A model generated the notes under the pieces. The model saw nothing but the letters and a program-made list of their open reading frames with translations. It had not been told where the DNA came from and did not search any database. Below, piece after piece: positions 34,129 to 46,700 of a stretch of DNA of 64,000 nt. This DNA is from Cyathus striatus (lineage: Eukaryota > Basidiomycota > Agaricomycetes > Agaricales > Nidulariaceae). A program made the position numbers and the translations under genes. The stretch covers positions 5,022,001 through 5,086,000 of the forward strand of contig JAOVFP010000007.1 of assembly GCA_025738555.1 (NCBI GenBank), written 5' to 3'. The number at the start of each line of letters is the position of its first letter. The first letter of the stretch is position 1.

Positions 34129-36379
34129 ACTGCCTTGAAAGAGCTCTATGGTATACCTACTCCGGCTACCATTTTTACTGACTTCAAGTGTACCTTGTCC
34201 TTCAAACTTTCAGGTGGTGATCCTGCCCCTGATATTGCAGTACTTAACACCATCTTCGATTGCCTTTCCACAAATGATGTCAAACTCAATGAATTCATTT
34301 GTTCTATGATCCTCCTTATGGCCATCCCTTCTAAATGGAATAACATTGCATCCATTATCCTGGCTACTACTGCCAAGGATAAACTCTCTATCACCACTAT
34401 CACTTCCACACTCTCTGCTGAGCATGCACGCCAGACCACTGGCTCTCAATGTGCACAAAAAGCTTCTGCTATTAAGTGCAAGCAGACCAATCCTCATTGG
34501 AATGGTAATCAACAGAAGCAGAATGACAGCAACCAGAACTCTGGTAATTCTTCTGGTAACAGACCTAACCAGAAGAAGAAGAATCGCCATAACACCTGTG
34601 GTGGTAAGAACTAGCGTAATGGTGGGAACCCCCATACTCACTCCCATGACCATGGCCACTCTCATGTCACCTCTGTTGCACTTGTTCCAGAAGTTGGGCC
34701 TTCTCCCACACTTCTGGAACGTCTCTCTGATCCCTCCTCCACTGTCTTTAAGCGAGTCTATGGAACCCCTGCTCAAGCCTACCAAGGTGAGAACAAGTCC
34801 ATGAATGTCTACCCTGTCTATAAGCAGGCTCAATCCTTCTGTGATCGCTTTGAGCTTCCCAAGACAGCTCTCCATGTTAGGAGATTTGAGGAGATTATTG
34901 AGCAAAATGGCCCATCCACCTTCAAAGTCACCCTTGATGACTCTCCACCCCTTGCTGAGCATATCTGTGAAGTTCCCTCTAAGGAGGATGAACCAATGGA
35001 TGCAGATGCTCCACTCGACTGGGGTTCAGACATGGATGAGGATGATGCTGTTTCCCTCAGATCTGACATCGATATTGGTGGATATGATGAGAGGCAAGTT
35101 CCTTTCCCTTCACATTTGAAATGTGAGCTGACGCATCTGTCACAGCACCCTCTTTGATTAAATTCACATATGTTAATGGCTGCTGTAGATGACAAAATTT
35201 TGCGACACTTACAGACTTCATCTGTAGATTTACGTAGTCTACAGAATAAATGTGATACACATGCTGCTTCTTGTAGTAAATGTAAGGGAAAAGGAAAAGC
35301 AACCAGTTTGGTTGACTGGATCATGGATTCAGGTGCTTCAATGCACATGACTGGTGATTTGAATGATTTCTCCAAATACAAAACTGGAGATTTTGGCAAA
35401 GTCATAACTGGCAGTGGAATTGAAAATATTACTGCAGTTGGTGAAGTACATATTAAGCACAAAGTCGAAGCAGCTGATGGCTCTGTTAAAGAGCGCACAT
35501 CACTATTATGGCCACTTCTTCACTTTGAAAAACTGGGTCAAACTTGACTTCTTTCTATGGGACAGATCCTTCATAAAGATTATGTAGTGCATGGATCGTC
35601 CAACATGCTGGGTTTTTACACACAGAAAAATGATGAACTTCATCTTTCCTGTAAACTGCACTCACACCATGATCACATGTTCTGGTTGACTTCTGAAATA
35701 TTGAAGACTAACACCAAACATGTGAAGTCTGCATTAAATGTGGACTATGATCAATGGCATAAATGTCTGGGACATCCATCTAAAGATGTAATGTGTCATG
35801 TCAGGGACAATGTGGATGGTATCTCTTCGGAGATTCCCATTCCTAAGCAAGTCTCTCCATGCTGAGGATGCATGGAAGGCAAAATGCCTTCTAAATCTTA
35901 CCCATGATCCAAATCTAGAGCTTCTCACCCTTTTGAGAAGATTCACTCCGATCTCAAAGAGTTTCCTGTACTATTTTACCACAGATATAAGTACATGATG
36001 TCATTCTTTGATGATTACACTTCCCATGGCTGGACAATTTTATTGTGCCATAAATCGGACTCTCTTGTGGCTTTAAAGCAATTTACTGCCATGATTGATA
36101 CACAATACAATGCCAAAATAAAGCAGTGGCAGTCCGATGCAGGGGGAGAGTATAAGTCAGATGAATTTGATGACTATCTCCGAGATTGTGGCATAGAGAT
36201 TTTGATGAGCTTGCCTTATGTTCATCAGCAGAATGGTTGTGCTGAGCGATTTAATTGCACTATCATGGAAAAAGCACAAGCCATGCATTTTGATGCATGT
36301 CTTCCCCAATCTTGGTGGGAATTTGCTATAATGCATGCTGTCCATGTTTATAATTGCACACCACTTTCCCGTCATCATT
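34129..36379 (+). pseudogene. Copia gag-pol: gag remainder, protease, integrase
   Basis: After G1 the frame resumes with TALKELYGIPTPAT and runs through Gag (to about 34612) and a linker rich in His and Asp. The protease site is WIMDSGASMHMTGD (about 35318). Integrase has its zinc region around KCLGHPSKDVMCH, then the core: HSDLKEFP, FFDDYTSHGW, SDAGGEYKS and NGCAERFN supply the D, D and E residues (35945-36250). Most breaks are TGA at expected Arg positions (GQT-stop-LLSMG, SPC-stop-GCMEGK, SYP-stop-SKSRAS), with one TAG at 34612. The frame is cut at SRHHWKS by family A copy 2. Confidence 0.88.
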
Positions 36380-36387
36380 GGAAATCT

Positions 36388-37916
36388 GAGGTCTTTACAC
36401 TCCCCCCTAAATTCCTTCCAGAGTCTGGACGGAATCTGCGGACTCCCCGGAAAGTCTGCAGAATTCCCATGGAATTTCCGGCCATTCCACAGACCCCATC
36501 TGGACTCCGGGTGGACTCATTTTGGCAGAGACACCAGCCAAATTTTAGTTTTCCAGTCCAGGTGCTTTCCAGATGAATTCCATATGGAATCCAGATTATT
36601 GGCCAAATTCCACCTTTCAGCCGGAATTCCAAAGGAATTTGCTATACTGGACTCCACCTGGAATCCATATGGATTCCAGGTAGCTTGTATTAATTAGTAG
36701 TTTATTACTTACTTTACTTGTATTATAAATAAATTAGTAGAGCATGGCATAGTTGCATAGTTTGAACCAGTATTGTTGTGATGATTACATAACACCCATT
36801 CACATGATAGTGGATAGTGTGCATAACTATTACACTATGGCTAGCTTGTGCATGGGCACATGCTGTACAATCCACAACTTCTATGACTATGTCAAGTGTG
36901 ACACTGTGTGCTGAGTGTGATATTATGTATTGAGCATGTCACTATGTGCTAAGTGTGACATGATGCATTGAGTGTGACACCATGTGTTGAGTGTGACATG
37001 ATACATTGAATGTGACACTACACATTGAGTGTGACACTGTGCATTAAGTGTGACACCATGTGTTGAGTGTGACATAATGCATTGAATGTGACACTACATA
37101 TTGAGTGTGACACTGTGTGTTAAGTGTGACACCATGTGTTGAGCATGACACCATGTGTTAAGTATGACACCTGTTGAGTGTGACATGATGCATTGAATGT
37201 GACACTACACATTGAGTGTGACACTATGCATTAAGTGTGACACTGTGCATTAAGTGTGACACCATGTGTTGAGTGTGACATGATGCCTTGAATGTGACAC
37301 TACACATTGAGTGTGACACTATGCACTAAGTGTGACACTGTGCATTAAGTGTGACACCATGTGTTGAGTGTGACACTGTGTGTTGAGTGTGACACCATGT
37401 GTTGAGTGTAACACTGTGTATTGAGCATGACATTATGCATTGAGTGTGACATTACTTATCACACAGCATTACAGATTTTGACAGCTGTGACATGATAATA
37501 AAGATGACCCTGATGACCATGTGAAACTGTGACAACTCCAATACTGTGACATTGCAAAAAGTGTGACAAGTGTAATACTATGTCAAATATAACTGTGATG
37601 ACTGCAATACATAATATTGTAATCCTGTAATACTATGTGACTGTATGGGAAAACAAAGTTATATTTCATTTCTATCAATTGGAAAATTTCTTGTTCCACC
37701 TGGATTCCACCCAGAAAAAATGTTCTTTAACATGGACTCAATGTGGACTTTGTCTGGAAATTATCATGTCCATCTGGACTCCTTCCGGAAAATCTGTGTT
37801 CCATGTGGATTCCATCTGGAAAATCTGGTTTTCATATGGAGTCCACCTGGAAAATCCAGACATTTTCTTGTCTGTCCGGAGTCTGTCTGGAATATAGGGG
37901 GGAGGGTAAAGTACTG
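36388..37916 (-). mobile_element. hAT-like element, family A copy 2, TSD GGAAATCT
   Basis: Inverted relative to copies 1 and 3. It starts GAGGTCTTTACACTCCCCCC and ends GGGTAAAGTACTG, with a perfect 8-base duplication GGAAATCT at 36380-36387 and 37917-37924 interrupting copia integrase. The 1,529-base body has terminal CCATATGG/CCAGATGG-type palindromes and an internal TGTGACA minisatellite (about 36880-37460). No ORF of transposase type. Confidence 0.93.
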
Positions 37917-39834
37917 GGAAATCTCCATATGAAATTCTGCGGAACAAAAAGCCTGACATTTCGCATTTATGAGTATTTGGTTGTGGTGCATATGTTTACC
38001 TTCCTAAGGAAAAACATGCCAACAAACTAGCACCTTGTTCTGAACTCATGACCTATCTAGGTGTACCAGATGGAGTTAAAGGACATCAGTTCATGCGCTC
38101 AACCAACACTCTTTAATGCCGGAACTGCCCAATTTCTGGAGGATACTTTCCCCAGATGTGATAAGCCTTCTGATCATGATCTGCCACCAACAGATCCTGA
38201 TCAATTTTCTCCATATTCAGATAATGAATCACAATTTGGTGATGATGATGATTTTAGTCCAGGACCTACATGTTCTGAAACCCATCACCCATCCAACTCT
38301 CCTACAAGTGAACCTCAGCATGATCATGACAACGAACCTGCTCTGAGTTCTGCACCTGCACCACCAGGTCCTCCAAGAGAGGAAGAGCAACAGGCACCAT
38401 GCTGCTCTGGTCATGAGTGAAAACCTGTAAATCGTCCTGATAATATATATGGGGATAGACCCCCCTGATGGTAGAAAATGCTCATACCTTGTTGCCAAGG
38501 GTTTCTCACAGAGAGAAGGCATTGATTATGATGAGATATTCTCACCTGTAGTCAGATATGAAACTGTTCGTATCATGCTAGCACTATCTGCCTTAGAAGG
38601 CTGGCACTTGCAAGGTCTTGGTGTAAAGACTGCCTTCCTCTATGGATTACTCGATGAGGAAATCTATATGGAACAACCTGAGGGCTTCAAAGTCTGTGGA
38701 CAAGAGCATAAGGTTTGGTGCCTTACATGTGCTCTTTATGGTTTGAAGCAAGCATCACTCACATGGTGGAAAGAACTCACCAAGTCCATAAAGACTCTAG
38801 GTTTTACTCATGTCCTTTCAGATGCTGGAGTATTTGTCTACAAGGACAGAAATGGCAAAGTTGTATTTGCTATTGTCTATGTGGATGATGCCTTATTCCT
38901 TGGACCTGATCTGACACTGGTCCTAAAAAAGAATTCAGAATTTATGCAACAATGGGAATGCCATGATTTAGGCAAAGCCAAAGAATTCCTTGGAATTCAT
39001 ATACATCAAGATCACAAATGATTACTATGATTATTGCTTGATCAGACAGAATACCTTAAGAAGGTTTTGGAGTGCTTCGGCATGACTAATGCAAAGGCAC
39101 ACAAAACTCCGCTGCCTTCTGGCTATCAGCCTTCTGCTACACAAGGCACTGCAGATCCCAAATTGCAATTGAGATTTCAATCTGTAATTGGATCTCTTCT
39201 CTACCTGATGCTAGGCACATGTCCTGACATCACCTATGCTGTGATTAAACTCTCACAATTTTCTGCAAACCCCTCTGAGGAACACCTCACGAGAGCACTT
39301 GGCATTTGCCACTATTTAGTTGGAACTTCTGACTATGCACTTGTCTATGATGGTGGTTCAAATATGGGACTTATTGCCTACACAGATTCTGACTGGGGTC
39401 AGGATAAAATTAAATGCAAATCTGTCACTGGCTTCTATCTTAAACTAGCCAATGGTCTTGTCTCATGGCAATCACGTGCCCAATGGACTGTTGCACAATC
39501 ATCAACAGAAGCTGAGTACATGGCCTTGTCTGACTGTAGTCGACAAGTTGTGTGGGTCCAATCCCTTCTTATGGAACTTGGATTCCAGGAAACTTGCACA
39601 CCCATTTGTGGTGACAACCAAGCTTCCATCTTCATTTCGAATAATCCTGTGCAAGAGCATAGAACAAAACACATTGATATTTGATATCACTATATTTGTC
39701 AATGTATTGAAGATGGACAAGTTGAAGTTTTCTATGTTCCTGGAACTGACAATCCTGCTGATTTATTAACTAAGGCATTGGATAATACATTGTTCCAAAG
39801 ATTCCTCAAGGAATATGGACTTGAGTTCTACTAG
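37917..39834 (+). pseudogene. Copia pol: linker, reverse transcriptase, RNase H
   Basis: After copy 2 the integrase tail continues out of frame (MKFCGTKS, LGVPDGVKGHQF in another frame), then an acidic/Pro linker (38061-38420). RT follows with YLVAKGFSQREGIDYDEIFS, VKTAFLYGLLDEEIYMEQPE, LYGLKQASLTWWKE and the catalytic AIVYVDDALF (38869-38898). RNase H has AYTDSDWGQDK, SSTEAEYMALSD and GDNQASIFISNNPV, ending KEYGLEFY and TAG at 39834. Stops near 38418, 39019 and 39682 are TGA (HIDI-stop-YHYI, where Arg is usual). The N-terminal RT fingers appear deleted. Confidence 0.9.
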
Positions 39835-39970
39835 AGCTCATTAATTCCACATTACATGGAATAAGTGTCTCCCTATCCAACAAACATTGACATTAGATAT
39901 ATTTTACTGGATAATAGACACATACCATATTCCGCTTTTATTCACAAAGAGCACTTACCAATAGCACTTA

Positions 39971-40342
39971 GCAAGGGGGAGTGTTGAGATTATCTTATCT
40001 CGACAAAAGCGGATCTAGCGGATCTTATCTAATCATGGAACTCCATAGTACATACTAGAACCTTCTAGTATGTTTATTCTTAGGTAGATATAATTATAGT
40101 AGCACTATATATGGTACTGCTGTACTCAACAGCATAACAGCTTAACAGCTCCTTTTACAGCAGTAGATATTTATATACACCTCTTGTACAGTATATAAAT
40201 CCCCCAGTTTTACTGGATAACAATAAGAAAGTCTTTACTCTTCTTACAGTCGCTCTAAGCCTCTATCTACACACTCTACCTCTCAGGTGAGCCTGTACCC
40301 AGATCAGCAACTGCCCTGTGCAGAGTCCTTGCTGTTTCTACA
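39971..40342 (+). mobile_element. Copia polypurine tract and intact 3' LTR
   Basis: GCAAGGGGGAG precedes TGTTGAGATT at 39982; the LTR is 361 bases, ending TTTCTACA. It is the reference that reveals all the breaks in the 5' LTR, including about 70 bases (after GGATCTAGC) missing there. Confidence 0.93.
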
Positions 40343-40347
40343 AATGG

Positions 40348-40697
40348 ATGATAAATAAGAAAGGAAATGCACACATGAGCACCCTCTTTGGTCTTCACCT
40401 GGCAGGATACTCCGATGGCTGGATAAGATTTGGCACTCCCATCCCATCATCCTTCATTCCCAGTGCCATAGAAACAGAATAATAATGCACTGAAAGAGCA
40501 CTCTCTTCAGTTTCGTATTGTGCTTCTGCCATGGATTGTTGTGAGTGGGTAGCGAGATTTGAAAGACTTGCAGCTATTAATGTGCTATATATTGATCATG
40601 TTAGATTTGGGAGAAATGTAGAGTAGGATGAGGGAGAAAGACACATGTGTAAGGATAGAGGATAGCAGTCAACATAATTGCGTGTCCTACCTCCTGA
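40348..40697. other. Right flank of copia, no gene supported
   Basis: Unique-looking sequence without a convincing exon. It was contiguous with 15710 before the copia insertion. Confidence 0.3.
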
Positions 40698-40949
40698 GCC
40701 CTGCTAAGCCATGTACTGGATCAAGCACCTATCCTCAGCATTGATCCTGAATGCATCAGTGGAACCAGTCCAGCTCGATTCATTCTTGGTTTAAGGCCAA
40801 GGGGAGCCTGGGGAGGGGCATACAAGGGATTGAAAGTCAAAACCACTCATGGCACATATACCGATGGTGTAAAGTTGGTAGCTACTAGTCTTCCTTATGG
40901 ATGGAGTAACAGCAGGACCCCTGAGAATTCACCCAAATCCCTGATGTAA
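40698..40949 (+). pseudogene. Unrecognised coding fragment, C-terminal exon
   Basis: An 84-codon plus-strand frame starts after a TGA at 40695 and reads SHVLDQAPILSIDPECISG, then ARFILGLRPRGAWGGAY, THGTYTDGVKLVATSLPYGW and ends at TAA 40947-40949. Composition and motif density look like genuine protein, but I do not recognise the family. The upstream part is not visible, and the TGA could again be a decayed CGA. Possibly a relic of a host gene split by the copia insertion. Confidence 0.4.
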
Positions 40950-42226
40950 AAACAGATAAAAGTTGGGAAATATTTTGGAAATGCCTATAGAAAAACGGAT
41001 AAAAAGCACTGTTTTCGTGAAAATGCCTGTGTTAAATCTCCGTATAAAGATTGGGGTCAGCAAGGTAGGCCTAATCCTGAAGCGGATAAAAACTGGGGTC
41101 TTGACAGAGAACTGAACCTCAAACCTCAGCGCCCCAATTGAAGTTGTCACACGGAAAGAATGTGTAGGAGCACCTGGGGGGGTACCTGCTCTATGTGCCA
41201 GGTGCCCCAACACCGCGACGGCAGATAGATGTTATTATAGATGACGCGCGAGATACAAATACAAGAAGAAAGAAACGATGTAGAGGGAAGGAGAAATGTA
41301 ATGTAGTTTTATGAAAAGAGAAGCTACGTAGTTTTATGAAAAATGTGATATAGTTTTATGAAAATGAGTAATACAGGGTGAAGGAGGGAGGGTAGCGCAA
41401 AGTAAACGACACAACGAGGGGTGACAGTGCGAGAAGAAGATGTTAGATGTGGAAGATGAAGAAGGGAAAATACAGCGCGTACCTGACAGTGCGAGAAGAA
41501 GAGGGATGCGTAGATCGAAAATCCCTGCAGTCTTCTTTGAACCGCTGAAGCAGGAAGATCGTTGCGGATGCAAGATCTAGCCTATGAAGTCATGTGGAGA
41601 CGAAGGGAATAGAGTCAGCGGTGCCTCAGTGGAGAGGTCGATGGTAGCTGACGTACCTAGTCCAGAATGTGCGATGTCAGCCGCCCGTGAAGTGCCGAGT
41701 GACTTCACGGCCCAAGAAACGCTCCCCTTCAATTGGCCTAGTGCAAGGCAATGCCTTGAACCGCAATTAACGTTAAAGATTCTTGAGTTATTCATTATTA
41801 ACCACTACTCCACACAAATGTTCATTAGTTCTCGGTGTAATTGTTTTCTATGTGTTTGCAACAGAAATGCTGGGTCCTGAATTCCAACTGAACTCTCTTT
41901 CTCTCAGAATCAAAGATACACAGCCTCAAGATGAGGGTGAGGACTGTTAAATACATATTTACTTCCCATTACCTATAATTCTATTCACTTATGCACTCTT
42001 AATGTTACTGTGAGCAGCGCTGCTAGGCGAAAAATCGAAAAAATCCGATTTTTTAGCTATGCCTGTGCAAATTTCCAGATAAAAACTGCATTTTGAAGAC
42101 GCCTAGGGCATTTTCCGGATAAAAACCACAATTTTGGGTGCGAATAAAAATTTGACGGTTTTAGAACAGGCATTTTGGGGTATTCTCAGAGGTCCTGTAA
42201 CAGCATGCTATTCATCCTATTCGTAG
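40950..42226. repeat. CpG-retaining interval with GATAAAAAC and GTAGTTTTATGAAAA repeats
   Basis: No gene is supported. GGATAAAAA-type motifs recur at 40945-41110 and again at 42065-42160, bracketing about 1 kb. Three copies of a TAGTTTTATGAAAA unit lie at 41303-41365. Around 41400-41600 short direct repeats of GACAGTGCGAGAAGAAGA occur. CpG is frequent here, unlike in the neighbouring transposons. Confidence 0.5.
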
Positions 42227-42553
42227 GCGATAGAATAGTCGAGTTCGAGGCCATGGCAGCTGAGGACGTGGAAAAGTTGACGGTGAGAGCGCCAACGCCA
42301 TCATGTGATACATCAATGATACATATCAAATTATATTATTATCTTTTCTTATCGACTGCCTCCCGCCTTTGCTGCTCGCTCAAGCACTTAGCACATTGCA
42401 AGCGCCATGAATCTACGATCCCATCGATGCGACAATGAGTCTCGGAGACACATGCGTGTCGCACGTTCGTACTTCGACAAGCGCCAGAGGAAACTGGACC
42501 ATTCGATCGACAGCTACACGATTGCACCGGGACACTCGAAAATCCCTTACTAG
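42227..42553 (+). CDS. Small two-exon gene or gene end, unrecognised
   Basis: Exon 42227-42282 follows TTCGTAG and contains an ATG at 42253 (MAAEDVEKLT), ending at GTGAGA. A 109-base intron ends CACTTAG, and exon 42392-42553 continues in phase as HIASAMNLRSHRCDN, RRHMRVARSYFDKRQRKLDH and SYTIAPGHSKIPY, stop TAG. From the ATG this is a 63-residue basic protein. The frame is also open upstream of the ATG (GDRIVEFEA), so it may instead be the end of a longer protein. It lies in the CpG-rich block about 1.2 kb upstream of the NLR and points the same way. Function unknown. Confidence 0.5.
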
Positions 42554-43784
42554 TACAAGGTCCTACATGCGATTGCTCTTCCACGAGATCCTTCCTAATT
42601 GGGTTATCGATAGTCACCATTACGTGTTATATTTCTGTACTTTGACATGCACCTGAGCTGAATCTGGACAGCTGTACCGTTCAATCGATGACAGTTCTTT
42701 TACACCGGTTCTACACGATCTAAATCAAGACCGACCCCCCTAATAAGTGATTTACCGATTATCAAAGGAAGTATGAACAATCGATTAATTCATATATAAA
42801 CTGAACCAGTTCGGCGATAGGTCACTGATTGAAGCCTGCTATCTTTCAATGAAACCATTGAAGTACCAACCATATCTGTTATATTAAACGCATGCTACAC
42901 ATGAAATACCCTTTACATTCGACCCGACACGTCATCGCAGGTAAGCTCAACTCATGTATACTTATCGAACAGACGTTCACTGAAGGACCGTGTTAGCGTG
43001 CAGGTATCCTAGAACAAGCCTAGAACAAGCCCAACAGCAGGCGGCAGTGAACAGTATAACACAGAAATAGAACAGCCGTCAAGACAGAGGGAGTGTGAGC
43101 TGGAAACCGGAGAAAGGCGACAATGCTTGAGCACTTGCTAAGAGGTGGTGCTTAGCATGAATCGGAGATAAAGCAAGATGCCGTACGAACCGAAAACGAT
43201 AGGTAAAGAAGAATCTACGCTTTCATTAAACGATTACCTCGTGCCTTGACATTGTCCTCCAAACTCCAGTTGTCGACCGCACGACGACTACCGTCACTCG
43301 CGTATGTCGTTTCGACGGGATTCTCTCACCCGAGAAATTATTCATTCACGAATAGCGTACTCACGCCGTGCAATCATGCGTATTGCTTCCCCGGCAGACG
43401 CGTCACGATATTGATCACTTCAAAATTCCTTATCCGTTCAAAATGTCACCCAGCATGTAGGAAAATTTGGGATTTTTCAACGTTCAACTCCCGGCCTTCA
43501 AACGCGTACCGTGATATACCTGTAGTATCAATTACTGGTACTTCACGATTTTGTATTTTATTTTTAGAAAACACGTTTGAACCTCATGCGAACACCATTC
43601 ACAATATCATTTTAGATATAAACACGTGTATTAAATATAGTCATACGACCACAACCACGTTGTCACATTTAGATAGATCGTGAAGGCATTTCCTTGTGTG
43701 GTGACTTCTCTTCAGAAGGATTGAACGTGTAGAAGCATGAATTTCCGATGCTTTGGCTCGTAACGCGTTGAGTAACATACATTA
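42554..43784. promoter_or_regulatory. CpG-retaining upstream region of the NLR gene
   Basis: No supported gene: the 146-codon frame at 43246-43683 lacks an ATG start and recognisable motifs. CpG is dense (for example 43240-43400), in contrast to the NLR body. The position suggests the promoter and 5' UTR of the NLR, but no specific element could be identified. Confidence 0.45.
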
Positions 43785-46700
43785 ATGGCATTGCACCACT
43801 TTATAAAGCCCATTCATCTATCATTTGTTCCTCCTTCTGGTCTTCTCAAACGCCTCACTCAAGTTACAACACTGATTCGCAAGCTTAGCTACAATCTTAC
43901 TGCATCTTCAATGGCTGAAAATCAATATGGTGCTCAAGTGTTCTCCGGCGCACAACACGTAAATGCAACGAACGTGCAGATAACTACTGTGGGCCGTGAT
44001 CAAATCAACGTCAATCACTACAACGCAAAAAGTGATCATGAAATCGCAGAGAAACTTAAACTATTGCAGCCTATTGACCATAACTTGCATTATCCTCCTC
44101 CATGTATGGAAGGGACTAGAGTTACAATTCTGAATCAAATTTGTACATGGCTGAATGATTTTGGTAGGTAGATATATTGGTATATTTATAACAGGACTTA
44201 AATCAATCACTTTGATAGATGACTCCACTCCAAACATTATGTGGATTGGTGGTAGTCCAGGAACAGGGAAATCTGCAATTGCTTCTACTCTTGTTGAAAC
44301 TCTCAGCTCAAAGGAATGGAAGAGACTAGGTGGCTGCTATTTCTTCAAGAGAGATGATACCACTTTGAGTGATGCAGCTGTAGTTTGGAGAACAATAGCT
44401 GCTGAGTTGGCATCTAAATCAAAGTATTTCTTTGTGAAAGAGAACATTGCAGAATACCTTGATAACAGCTTCAAGCTTGGGGGAATTGAATGGCATTTCA
44501 AGCACCTGATTGCTGATACACTTACAACTTGCCATGATAAATTGGTTATGTCCCCTCCTGCTTTTGTTATTGATGCTCTGGATGAATGTCAATCTTCAAT
44601 AAATATTAGGAGAACTTTCACCAGTTGGATTGAACTTCCAAAATATTATAAGCTGATATTAACAGGCAGACCAGGTTCTGAACCTGATATTGTTCAAAAT
44701 CTTCAAAAATGTGTGGTGATCAAACTAGAAACTGATCCAAAGCTTGATCCAGAAATTAACAAAAACATATATCAATTCTTAAAGCAATCTTTTGAAAATC
44801 ACAGGAATGAGCTGCAGTTAAATTTTGTTGAAAATGAGTTAGACAAAATGACAGGAAGAGCTGCAGGATTGTTTATATGGGCATCTACAGCAATGAAGTA
44901 TATAGGAACAAACACACAATTTACTAGGAATGAACCATCACCAAGGGAGAAGCTTAATCAAATTCTCTCTGGAGAGATAGAAAATCCAGTTGACACACTC
45001 TATCAGCAAATACTTCAAACTTCTTTTGGGACATGGAATGATAATAGAAAAGAAATTGTCAGGCAAGTGTTGGCAACTATCTATTTGGCAAAGTCCCCAC
45101 TACCTAAAGATGAGCTTCAACATTTTATAAGACTTGATTTTGAAATGAATGACTTGGACTTGGAAGAAGAAATCAAAAGAATATTATATTTCCTTCAACC
45201 AGTTACAACAATAAATGATAAAAAGATAGTTTTTCATCATTTATCTTTTGGGGAGTTTCTTATGAAATTACCCAAAATAAACATATTCTCAGTAAATAAT
45301 GGGAGGCATATAAATAGAATGGCAAAATTAACACTAGAGATTCTGAATAATGAACTTAAATTCAATATTTGCAATGTTGAATCATCATATGTGATGAATA
45401 ATAATATTGATGACTTACAGAAAAGAATATGTCAATATATACCAATGCATCTTCAGTATTGCAGTAAATATTGGAACATACATTATATGGAAATGATAAA
45501 AAGTGAAAAAAATAAGTCTATATGTTTGATGGAATTAAATATATTCCTATATTGCAAATTTTTATATTGGTTGGAAGTAATGAGTCTCCTAAATGAAATG
45601 CTAAAAGGAACTGAAATTTTAAAAATGATCATTTCATATACAAAAGTAAGTTATAAATATTTAAGATAATAGTAAATTCTTACATTGTAGCAGGAAAACT
45701 CAACAGTTTGTAAATTTATTGAAGATGCTGTGAAATTTGTATATAATTTTTACTTTCCCATAAGAAGAAGCATAACACATATATACATTTCAGTGTTGGC
45801 ATTTGCACCAGAGAACTCATTGGTCACAAAGCACTATTCACCTTTCTTTAAAAATATACTTAGGATTGAAAGGGGCAGAGATATATTCTGGAAAGTAGCA
45901 TTTCATTCTAGACCATTTGAAGGCCACAGTCATTGTGTGACATCAGTGGGATTCTCTCCAGATGGAACACAAGTGGTGTCTGGCTCAAGTGATAAAACAG
46001 TCAGAGTGTGGAATGTGGCAAGTGGAGAAACCATTGCTGGACCATTTGAAGGCCACAGTAATTATGTGACATCAGTGGGATTCTCTCCAGATGGAACACA
46101 AGTGGTGTCTGGCTCAGGTGATCAAACAGTCAGAGTGTGGAATGTGGCAAGTGGAGAAACTATTGCTGGACCATTTGAAGGCCACGGTGATTGTGTGACA
46201 TCAGTGGGATTCTCTCCAGATGGAACACAAGTGGTGTCTGGCTCATATGATAAAACAGTCAGAGTGTGGAATGTGGCAAGTGGAGAAACCATTGCTGGAC
46301 CATTTGAAGGCCACAGTCATTGGGTGACATCAGTAGCATTCTCTCCAGATGGAACACAAGTGGTGTCTGGCTCATGTGACAAAACAGTCAGAGTGTGGAA
46401 TGTGGCAAGTGGAGAAACTATTGCTGGACCATTTGAAGGCCACAGTGATTATGTGAGATCAGTGGGATTCTCTCCAGATGGAACACAAGTGGTGTCTGGC
46501 TCACATGATAAAACAGTTAGAGTGTGGAATGTGGCAAGTGGAGAAACTATTGCTGGACCATTTGAAGGCCACAGTGATTGTGTGACATCAGTGGCATTCT
46601 CTCCAGATGGAACACAAGTGGTGTCTGGCTCATATGATAAAACAGTCAGAGTGTGGAATGTGGCAAGTGGAGAAACCATTGCTGGGCCATTTGAAGGCCA

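Larger units (their letters stand above)
15716..40342 (+). mobile_element. Ty1/copia element with nested insertions, TSD AATGG
   Basis: AATGG at 15711-15715 and at 40343-40347 flank a TGTTGAGATT...TTTCTACA element. The 3' LTR is intact at 39982-40342. The 5' LTR is in pieces: 15716-15752, about 16487-16543, 19011-19141 and 20931-21010. Gag begins at 21327 and pol ends at 39834. Every large interruption is itself a transposable element, most with its own target duplication. Without them the copia element would be only several kilobases long. Confidence 0.93.

Noticed and set aside
43246..43683. 146-codon plus-strand frame in the NLR upstream region
   Set aside because: No ATG at its start, no motif, and no splice signals linking it to neighbours; in a CpG-rich region long frames arise by chance.
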